From NCBI GenBank assembly GCA_005884255.1, contig VBDL01000049.1, positions 1 to 11,009 of the forward strand: a stretch of DNA of 11,009 nucleotides. Reading direction: 5' to 3'. The notes beneath the pieces were generated by a model. It ran no database searches. It saw only the letters and a list, made by a program, of their open reading frames with translations, and was not told the DNA's origin. Made by a program: the position numbers and the translations under genes. The stretch is from Betaproteobacteria bacterium. GTDB lineage: Bacteria; Pseudomonadota; Gammaproteobacteria; Burkholderiales; Burkholderiaceae_C. This document shows, piece by piece, positions 5,697-11,009 of this stretch. The number at the start of each line of letters is the position of its first letter. Positions within the stretch are counted from its first letter, which is position 1.

Positions 5697-6746
5697 ATGA
5701 CGATGAACGACCTCGATCACCTGGTGCAGGCTGCCGCCGACGAGTTCTCGGCCGCCGCCACTCCCGCCGACCTGGAGAACGCGAAGGCGCGCTATCTGGG
5801 CAAGGCCGGGCGCCTGACCGAGCTGCTCAAGGGCATGGCCGCGCTGTCGCCCGATGAGAAGAAGACCCGCGGCGCCGAGATCAACGCGGCCAAGCAGCTC
5901 GTCGAAAGCGCGCTGAACGCGCGCCGTCATGCGCTGGCCGAGGCCGAGCTCGAGTTGCAGCTCAGGGCCGAGGCGCTGGACGTCACGCTGCCTGGCCGCC
6001 ACCGCGGTATCGGCGGGCTGCATCCGGTGTCGCGCACGATGGAGCGCATCGAAGCCATCTTCGGCTCGATGGGCTTCGACGTTGCCGACGGCCCCGAGAT
6101 CGAGACCGACTGGATGAGCTTCACCGCGCTGAACAACCCGGAGAATCATCCGGCGCGTTCGATGCAGGACACTTTCTACGTCGACATGAAAGACGCTGAA
6201 GGTCGCTGGCTCAACCTGCGCCCGCACACCTCGCCGATGCAAGTGCGCTATGCCCGCGCGCATGCGGCCAGGTACGCCGGCCGCGACCCGATGCCGGAGA
6301 TCCGCGTGATCGCGCCGGGCCGCACCTACCGCGTCGACAGCGATGCCACGCACTCGCCGATGTTCCACCAGTGCGAAGGCCTGTGGATCGGCGAGAACGT
6401 CAGCTTCAAGGACCTGAAGGCGGTCTTCACCGACTTCTGCCGCACCTTCTTCGAGACCGACGACCTGCAGCTGCGCTTCCGGCCGTCGTACTTCCCGTTC
6501 ACCGAGCCGTCTGCGGAGATCGACATCGCGTTCGCGAGCGGGCCGCTGAAGGGCCGCTGGCTCGAGGTGGCCGGTTCCGGCCAGGTGCATCCGGACGTGG
6601 TGCGCAACTTCGGCCTCGACCCCGAGCGCTATATCGGTTTCGCCTTCGGCATGGGTCCGGACCGGCTGACGATGCTGCGCTATGGCGTCGCGGACCTGCG
6701 CCTCTTCTTCGACGGCGACCTCCGTTTCCTGTCGCAATTCAAGTAA
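5697..6746 (+). CDS. pheS: Phenylalanyl-tRNA synthetase alpha subunit
   Basis: This is the catalytic subunit of the (alpha-beta)2 enzyme that charges tRNA-Phe; 349 residues from the first ATG. Residues about 1-100 form the N-terminal coiled coil that contacts tRNA (AKARYLGKAGRLTELLKGM, then a long Glu/Leu/Ala helix). The class II core follows: HPVSRTMERIEAIFGSMGF, LRPHTSPMQVR, GRTYRVDSDATHSPMFHQ from about residue 208 (motif 2 region) and GFAFGMGPDRLTMLRYG from residue 314 (motif 3). The ending DLRFLSQFK is typical. The start is uncertain: ATG at 5697 or 5703, neither with a clear Shine-Dalgarno, since the T run of the terminator occupies that place. Weak or coupled initiation is therefore possible. 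pheT follows after nine bases. Confidence 0.97.
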   Translation: MTMNDLDHLVQAAADEFSAAATPADLENAKARYLGKAGRLTELLKGMAALSPDEKKTRGAEINAAKQLVESALNARRHALAEAELELQLRAEALDVTLPGRHRGIGGLHPVSRTMERIEAIFGSMGFDVADGPEIETDWMSFTALNNPENHPARSMQDTFYVDMKDAEGRWLNLRPHTSPMQVRYARAHAARYAGRDPMPEIRVIAPGRTYRVDSDATHSPMFHQCEGLWIGENVSFKDLKAVFTDFCRTFFETDDLQLRFRPSYFPFTEPSAEIDIAFASGPLKGRWLEVAGSGQVHPDVVRNFGLDPERYIGFAFGMGPDRLTMLRYGVADLRLFFDGDLRFLSQFK

Positions 6747-6755
6747 TCGACGACG

Positions 6756-9179
6756 ATGCAATTCCCCGAGTCCTGGTTGCGCGAGTTCTGCAACCCGCCT
6801 CTGAGCACCGAGCAGCTCGCCGAGCTGCTGACGATGTCCGGCATGGAGGTCGAAGAGCTGAAACCGGTGGCGCCGCCGTTCACGCGCGTGGTGGTCGGTG
6901 AGATCGTCGAGGCGGTGCAGCATCCCGACGCGGATCGCCTGCGCGTGTGCAAGGTGAACGCAGGCGAGCATTCGAAGGGCGGCCCGCTGCAGATCGTCTG
7001 CGGTGCACCGAACGCACGCGTCGGCATCAAGGTGCCGCTGGCGCTGGTCGGTGCGCAGTTGCCCGCCGGCGAGGACGGTCGGCCCTTCGAGATCAAACTC
7101 GGGAAGCTGCGCGGCGTGGAGAGCCACGGCATGCTGTGCTCGGCACGCGAGCTCAAGCTGAGCGACGAGCATGCCGGTTTGCTGGAGCTCGATAGCGACG
7201 CGTCCGTCGGCGCCGATATCCGTCACGTGCTGAGCCTGGATGACACGCTGTTCACACTGAAGCTCACGCCGAACCTGGCGCATGCCTTGTGCGTGTACGG
7301 CATCGCGCGCGAAGTCGCGGCGCTCACCGGCGCGCCGCTGCACACCCCCGCCATCCAGCCGGTGTGGCCGCAACATGACCGCAAGCTGCCTGTGCAGATC
7401 GAGGCGCCGGACCTCTGCGGGCGCTTCTCCGGCCGCATCGTGCGCAACATCAACACGCAGGCCAAGACGCCACGCTGGATGGTCGATCGCCTCGAGCGCT
7501 GCGGCCAGCGCTCGGTGAGCGCGCTGGTCGACATCTCGAACTACGTGATGTTCGAGTATGGCCGGCCGTCGCACATCTTCCACCTCGACAAGATCCGCGA
7601 CAAGCTCATCGTGCGCTGGGCGAAGAAGGGCGAGAGCCTGAAGCTGCTCAACGGCAGCACCGTCGAGCTCGACGAGCAGGTCGGCGTGATCGCCGATGCA
7701 CAGGAAGTGGAATCACTCGCCGGCATCATGGGCGGCGACCGTACCGCGGTGTCCGACGACACAAAGAGCGTCTACGTCGAAGCCGCCTTCTGGTGGCCCG
7801 ACGCCGTGGCGGGCCGCTCGCGGCGCTTCAACTTCGCCACCGATGCCGGCCACCGCTTCGAGCGCGGAGTCGACCCGGCACTGACGGTCGAGCACATCGA
7901 GCGCATCACGCAGCTCATCGTCGAGATCTGCGGCGGCGAGGCCGGCCCGATGGACGACCAACAGGTGAACCTGCCCGAGCGCAAGCCAGTCACGCTGCGC
8001 GTCGAGCGCGCGGCCAAGGTGATCGGCTTGCCCCTCACGCAGGCGCAGTGCGCCGATGTCATGCGCCGCCTCGGCCTGCAATTCAGCGAAGCGCCGGGCC
8101 GCTTGACCGTGACGCCGCCGAGCTGGCGCTTCGATCTGCAGATCGAGGAAGACCTCATCGAGGAGGTCATCCGCGTGCACGGCTACGACAAGCTGCCCGG
8201 CGATGCACCGCTGGCCCCGATCAGCGCCCGCGTGCGCACCGAGGAGCAGCGCGGGCTGCATACCCTGCGTCGCGCGGTGGCGGCGCAGGACTACCAGGAA
8301 ACGATCAACTTCAGCTTCGTCGAGGAGCGTTGGGAGCGCGAGCTGGCGGGCAACGACGACCCGATCCGCGTGCTCAACCCGATCGCGGCGCCGCTGTCGG
8401 TGATGCGCTCGAACATGATCGGCAGCCTGCTGCACGTGCTGCGCTACAACCTGGCGCGCCGTGCATCGCGCGTGCGCGTGTTCGAGATCGGCCGCGTGTT
8501 CCGCCGCGCGCCGCAGTCGCCCGACGGACCCACGGCCGTGGCCGGCCTCGAGCAGCCGCTGCGCGTCGGCGGCCTCGCCTATGGCGACGCCGCTCAGCTG
8601 CAATGGGGCCAGCCCGAGCGACGCGTCGACTTCTTCGACGTGAAGGGCGACATCGAAGCCTTGCTCGCGCCGCTGCAGCCGCGCTTCGTGGCAGCGCCGC
8701 ATCCGGCGCTGCACCCCGGGCGCAGCGCACGCATCGAGCTCGACGGCCAGGCCATCGGCTTTGTCGGCGAGCTGCATCCGAAGTGGCGGCAGGGCTACGA
8801 ATTGCCGAGCGCGCCGGTACTGTTCGAGATCGATGCCGACGCGCTGACGCGCCGTCCGCTGACGCAGGCCCAGCCGATCCCGCGCCAGCAGTCGGCGTGG
8901 CGCGACATTGCCGTGATCGTCGGCGAGCAGGTGACGCACGACGCGCTGATGGCCGAGGTGGTCAACGATGCGTCGGGCCTGGTGAAATCGGCGCGCCTGT
9001 TCGACCTCTACAAGCCGTCCGCGCCCGGCGGCGACATCGGTGCGCACGAGCGCAGCCTGGCCGTGCGCATCGAGCTGCGCGACGACGACGCCACGCTCAC
9101 CGACGAGCGCATCGATCCCATCATCGCCGGCATCGTCGATCGGCTGCACCGCAGCCTGGGTGCGCGCCTGCGCGGGTGA
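6756..9179 (+). CDS. pheT: Phenylalanyl-tRNA synthetase beta subunit
   Basis: This 807-residue subunit (E. coli has 795) builds the tRNA-binding and editing parts of PheRS and pairs with PheS. It begins MQFPESWLREFCNP, normal for the family. An OB-fold tRNA-binding domain lies at about 39-155 (VGEIVEAVQHPDADRLRVCKV, IVCGAPNAR). The B3/B4 editing domain, which hydrolyses Tyr-tRNA-Phe, covers about 215-395 (LVDISNYVMFEYGRP, GIMGGD, DAGHRFERGVDP). B5 lies at about 405-480, the degenerate catalytic-like core at about 490-690, and a C-terminal FDX-ACB anticodon-binding domain from about 711 (WRDIAVIV to LGARLRG). No clear Shine-Dalgarno precedes the ATG; translation is likely coupled to pheS. ihfA follows five bases after the stop. 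Confidence 0.98.
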   Translation: MQFPESWLREFCNPPLSTEQLAELLTMSGMEVEELKPVAPPFTRVVVGEIVEAVQHPDADRLRVCKVNAGEHSKGGPLQIVCGAPNARVGIKVPLALVGAQLPAGEDGRPFEIKLGKLRGVESHGMLCSARELKLSDEHAGLLELDSDASVGADIRHVLSLDDTLFTLKLTPNLAHALCVYGIAREVAALTGAPLHTPAIQPVWPQHDRKLPVQIEAPDLCGRFSGRIVRNINTQAKTPRWMVDRLERCGQRSVSALVDISNYVMFEYGRPSHIFHLDKIRDKLIVRWAKKGESLKLLNGSTVELDEQVGVIADAQEVESLAGIMGGDRTAVSDDTKSVYVEAAFWWPDAVAGRSRRFNFATDAGHRFERGVDPALTVEHIERITQLIVEICGGEAGPMDDQQVNLPERKPVTLRVERAAKVIGLPLTQAQCADVMRRLGLQFSEAPGRLTVTPPSWRFDLQIEEDLIEEVIRVHGYDKLPGDAPLAPISARVRTEEQRGLHTLRRAVAAQDYQETINFSFVEERWERELAGNDDPIRVLNPIAAPLSVMRSNMIGSLLHVLRYNLARRASRVRVFEIGRVFRRAPQSPDGPTAVAGLEQPLRVGGLAYGDAAQLQWGQPERRVDFFDVKGDIEALLAPLQPRFVAAPHPALHPGRSARIELDGQAIGFVGELHPKWRQGYELPSAPVLFEIDADALTRRPLTQAQPIPRQQSAWRDIAVIVGEQVTHDALMAEVVNDASGLVKSARLFDLYKPSAPGGDIGAHERSLAVRIELRDDDATLTDERIDPIIAGIVDRLHRSLGARLRG

Positions 9180-9184
9180 ACTGC

Positions 9185-9550
9185 ATGAGCAACGAGGATG
9201 ACCAAGCCATGGACCGCGTGATCCTGCCGACGCTGGAAACCCCGACGCTGACCAAGGCCGAGCTGGCCGAGCTGCTGTTCGAGCGCCTGGGCCTGAACAA
9301 GCGCGAATCGAAGGACATGGTCGAGGCCTTCTTCGAGATCGTGCATGCCACGCTGGTCAGCGGCGACGACGTGAAGCTGTCCGGCTTCGGCAACTTCAAT
9401 ATCCGCCGCAAGGCGCCCCGCCCGGGGCGCAACCCGCGCACCGGCGAGGCCATCCCGATCAAGGCCCGGCACGTTGTCACGTTTCACGCCAGTCACAAGC
9501 TGAAGGGCATCGTGCAAGGTGACATACCGGCCGGGGAAGAGTTCGAGTAA
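9185..9550 (+). CDS. ihfA: Integration host factor alpha subunit
   Basis: IHF-alpha pairs with IHF-beta to bend DNA sharply at specific sites, aiding recombination, replication and transcription. The product is 121 residues if the ATG at 9185 is used (GGGTGA lies five bases upstream, overlapping the pheT stop); an ATG at 9209 would give 113. E. coli IHF-alpha has 99. The fold is clear: TLTKAELAELLFERLGLNKR, EAFFEIVHATL, the signature KLSGFGNFNIRRK and the DNA-intercalating arm RPGRNPRTGEAIP with Pro84 at its tip, then ARHVVTFHASHKLK. The N-terminal ~20 residues and the acidic tail GDIPAGEEFE extend beyond the core. The position after pheT is the same as in E. coli. Confidence 0.96.
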   Translation: MSNEDDQAMDRVILPTLETPTLTKAELAELLFERLGLNKRESKDMVEAFFEIVHATLVSGDDVKLSGFGNFNIRRKAPRPGRNPRTGEAIPIKARHVVTFHASHKLKGIVQGDIPAGEEFE

Positions 9551-9584
9551 AGTCTAGCTTTCCCGTTAAATCTCATTGATTTCA

Positions 9585-10055
9585 ATGGAGAAAGCGCTCC
9601 CCGCCATACCTGCCAAGCGGTACTTCACAATCGGTGAGGTGAGCGAGCTGTGCGGTGTCAAACCCTACGTGCTCCGCTACTGGGAGCAGGAGTTCACGCA
9701 GCTCAAGCCGATGAAGCGCCGCGGCAACCGGCGCTATTACCAGCACCACGAGGTGCTGCTGATCCGGCGCATCCGCGAGCTGCTGTACGAGCAGGGATTC
9801 ACCATCAGCGGTGCGCGCAATCGGCTGTCCGAGCTCGGGCATGGTGCGCGGGCGGAACTGGCGAATGGCCGGGCGCAGCAGGCCGCCGAGGTGCCACCGC
9901 AGCCGGTCGAAGTTGTCGATGGCGACGAGGCTCCGGAAGCGAAACCGGCCGACGCGGCTGTGCCCATCCCCGAGGTACAGGAGCTCTCGGTGTCGGTGAT
10001 GCGCCGCGAACTGATCTCGATCCTCGGTCTGCTCACGGTAGAGGCGAGCTCCTAG
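9585..10055 (+). CDS. MerR-family transcriptional regulator
   Basis: This is a 156-residue DNA-binding protein. The N-terminal winged helix-turn-helix is typical of MerR proteins: RYFTIGEVSELCGVKPYVLRYW at about 12-33, then the wing KPMKRRGNRRYY and EVLLIRRIRELLYEQGFTISGARNRL to about 84. The rest is a low-complexity Ala/Pro/Glu-rich stretch and a short helical end (ELSVSVMRRELISILGLLTVE). No set of metal-binding cysteines is present, so this is not a classical metal sensor and the inducer is unknown. ATG at 9585 is chosen because it follows no shadowing frame; a TTG nine bases earlier is in frame, and neither has a clear ribosome site. A gene of this type between ihfA and tRNA-Pro is also familiar from other proteobacteria, which suggests a conserved housekeeping role. 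Confidence 0.9.
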   Translation: MEKALPAIPAKRYFTIGEVSELCGVKPYVLRYWEQEFTQLKPMKRRGNRRYYQHHEVLLIRRIRELLYEQGFTISGARNRLSELGHGARAELANGRAQQAAEVPPQPVEVVDGDEAPEAKPADAAVPIPEVQELSVSVMRRELISILGLLTVEASS

Positions 10056-10057
10056 GC

Positions 10058-10063
10058 TATACT
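10058..10063 (+). promoter_or_regulatory. Candidate -10 box of tRNA-Pro
   Basis: TATACT matches the sigma-70 -10 consensus at five of six positions. It lies three bases after the merR-type stop codon and 11 bases before the mature tRNA, as expected for a tRNA promoter with a short 5' leader. No good -35 box is seen at 16-18 bases upstream, so the tRNA may also be read from the preceding gene. Confidence 0.45.
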
Positions 10064-10074
10064 GACTGGCTCGT

Positions 10075-10151
10075 CGGGGTGTAGCGCAGCCTGGTAGCGC
10101 ACTTGCATGGGGTGCAAGGGGTCGCGAGTTCGAATCCCGCCACCCCGACCA
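10075..10151 (+). tRNA. tRNA-Pro, anticodon GGG
   Basis: This 77-base gene includes the encoded CCA end (10149-10151). The acceptor stem CGGGGTG (10075-10081) pairs fully with CACCCCG (10141-10147). The D stem GCGC/GCGC encloses a loop with GG; the anticodon stem CTTGC/GCAAG encloses ATGGGGT with anticodon GGG at 10109-10111, which reads CCC and CCU proline codons. The T loop TTCGAAT is standard, but the T stem GCGAG (10124-10128) and CCCGC (10136-10140) has one A-C mismatch (10127 with 10137, standard positions 52-62). It is otherwise a complete, likely functional tRNA. Confidence 0.97.
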
Positions 10152-10161
10152 ACGTATCGAA

Positions 10162-10202
10162 GAGGGTCAGCCGGCCGCGAGGCCGCTGACCCTCGGTCGT
10201 TT
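10162..10202 (+). terminator. Terminator hairpin after tRNA-Pro
   Basis: GAGGGTCAGC (10162-10171) pairs perfectly with GCTGACCCTC (10185-10194). An inner GGCC/GGCC stem (10173-10176 with 10181-10184) is closed by a GCGA tetraloop of the stable GNRA type, with one bulged C. It lies ten bases after the CCA end. The T run downstream is short (GGTCGTTTC), so termination may rely on the very stable stem or on help from other factors. Confidence 0.6.
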
Positions 10203-10276
10203 CTGGCGGACGCGCGGGTCGCAGACCCCCAAAGCACGGGCTTGGCGCGGCGCGCGCATGGGCAAACAATGCCGCC

Positions 10277-10510
10277 ATGCGACAGCCCGCTCGAGCCTTT
10301 ACCTGGGATACCGAACCGGCCGATGAGGGCCCGAGCGAGTTCGTCGACACGCGCCGCTTGGAGGCTGCGTCGGGGCGCAAGCCGCCGAGGGTCGACCCCG
10401 CCGCCCGGCACGCCAAGCGCGCGCTGTGGAAGCTGCTGCTGACGCTGGTTGTGATCGTCGCCGTGAGCGGCGTGGCGATCGTGCAGTTCGCGCGCTTCCT
10501 CCACAACTAG
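10277..10510 (+). CDS. Small single-pass membrane protein, unknown function
   Basis: This 77-residue product is not recognised. Residues 1-48 are polar and charged (FTWDTEPADEGPSEFVDTRRLE, then a Lys/Arg/Pro stretch). Residues about 50-70 (LWKLLLTLVVIVAVSGVAIVQ) form one clear transmembrane helix, preceded by RHAKR, so by the positive-inside rule the long N-terminal part should be cytoplasmic. Only seven residues follow the helix. There is no signal-peptide cleavage site. No Shine-Dalgarno is visible before the ATG, which leaves the start less certain. Third codon positions are G/C-rich as in neighbouring genes, supporting real coding. Its stop codon overlaps that of the convergent hydrolase gene. 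Confidence 0.65.
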   Translation: MRQPARAFTWDTEPADEGPSEFVDTRRLEAASGRKPPRVDPAARHAKRALWKLLLTLVVIVAVSGVAIVQFARFLHN

Positions 10511-11009
10511 CCTAGGGCCGCACGCAGCGCGTGCAGCACGGCGTCGGGCGCTTCCGCCATCAGCGAGTGGCCCGCCCCGGGCACGCTGACCACCTGCGCC
10601 TTCAGCACCTGCGCAAGTTCCCTTGTCTGCTTCGGATGGGTCATCTGGTCGCGCTCGCCGAGCAGCATCGTCACGGGGCACTGCACGCGCGCCGCGGCTT
10701 CCATGCCGCCCGCGTAGCGGTCGCAGATCGAGAAGTCGTGATGGAACAGATTGGTCTCGCGCTGCCCGGCCAGCAGGCGCCGCTTGAGCGCGCGTTCGCC
10801 GCCGTGCAGCCAGGCGCCTGGGCCGGGGAAGGACGGCTTGGCCGCCGGCGACGCAAACGAGAACACGTTGACCATGTCGATGGCCTTCAGCGGCGCCTCG
10901 CGCGCGGTGTCCAGCAGCGTCTCGGACACTTTCATCGGATAGGCCGTGCCCACCATCGCGAGGCGCGTCACGCGCTGCGGCGCGCGAGACGCGGCCTCCA
11001 GCGCGATCA
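10507..11009 (-). CDS. Alpha/beta hydrolase, C-terminal part
   Basis: The minus-strand frame is open from the window edge to a TAG at 10507-10509, giving the last ~166 residues; the start lies outside. The visible part begins IALEAASRAPQRVTRLAMVG, the helix and strand that follow the nucleophile elbow (GxSxG) in this fold, so the catalytic Ser should be just beyond the edge. The cap region follows, then CPVTMLLGERDQMTHP with the likely catalytic Asp, and VPGAGHSLMAEAPDAV with the catalytic His. The protein is therefore a probable esterase, lipase or related hydrolase. The substrate cannot be told. An internal GTG at 10971 is unlikely to be the start, because the conserved fold continues upstream of it. 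Confidence 0.88.
   Translation of the reverse strand, partial: IALEAASRAPQRVTRLAMVGTAYPMKVSETLLDTAREAPLKAIDMVNVFSFASPAAKPSFPGPGAWLHGGERALKRRLLAGQRETNLFHHDFSICDRYAGGMEAAARVQCPVTMLLGERDQMTHPKQTRELAQVLKAQVVSVPGAGHSLMAEAPDAVLHALRAALG

Noticed and set aside
5652..7583. Minus-strand open frame of 643 codons opposite pheS and pheT
   Set aside because: It is antisense to two certain genes, crosses their junction, and has no recognisable domain or ribosome site. It is a GC-driven shadow.
7713..9149. Minus-strand open frame of 478 codons opposite pheT
   Set aside because: Same reasoning: fully antisense to pheT, with a repetitive Arg/His/Ala-rich product.
10075..10276. tRNA-Pro as an integration site for a genomic island
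   Set aside because: No integrase and no repeat of the tRNA 3' end is seen downstream, and the following genes match the rest in composition.
10203..10276. Possible promoter or gene between the tRNA terminator and the small membrane protein gene
   Set aside because: No -10/-35 pair, hairpin or ribosome site stood out in these 74 bases.

Overview
The window is about 11 kb of GC-rich, densely coding chromosome. It looks like core genome of a betaproteobacterium, most likely order Burkholderiales. This placement is inferred from the conserved order thrS-infC-rpmI-rplT-pheS-pheT-ihfA-merR-tRNA-Pro(GGG), the protein sequences and the strong G/C bias at third codon positions. No mobile element, CRISPR array or phage gene is visible.

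Left part (1-2237): the 3' end of a TPR-type protein overlaps a HupE/UreJ-family membrane protein gene (signal peptide, periplasmic domain with an EF-hand-like loop, C-terminal membrane domain). A separate gene follows for a small outer-membrane-type lipoprotein with a glycine zipper.

Centre (2238-9550): this is the translation-apparatus cluster: threonyl-tRNA synthetase, initiation factor IF3, ribosomal proteins L35 and L20, both subunits of phenylalanyl-tRNA synthetase, and the DNA-bending protein IHF-alpha. The non-coding parts are rich in signals. A 173-base thrS leader has every part of a classical ribosome-mediated attenuator: a 14-codon peptide with three Thr codons, a pause hairpin, a competing antiterminator pairing and an intrinsic terminator 11 bases before thrS. 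IF3 appears to start at a non-canonical AUC codon with a good Shine-Dalgarno, which fits IF3 autoregulation. Three hairpins between infC and rpmI are a candidate L20 operator. A second strong terminator ends nine bases before pheS, so pheST transcription arriving from upstream must read through it. The last ~290 bases of thrS switch abruptly to A/T-ending codons and contain a promoter-like site.

Right part (9551-11009): a small MerR-type regulator follows, then tRNA-Pro(GGG) with its own -10 box and a strong hairpin terminator. After these come a small single-pass membrane protein of unknown function and, on the minus strand and running off the window, the 3' end of an alpha/beta hydrolase gene. 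The last two genes converge and share the palindrome CTAG at their stop codons.

The genes are ordinary. The observations most worth checking are the RNA-level controls, above all the thrS threonine attenuator. No wholly new multi-gene system was found.
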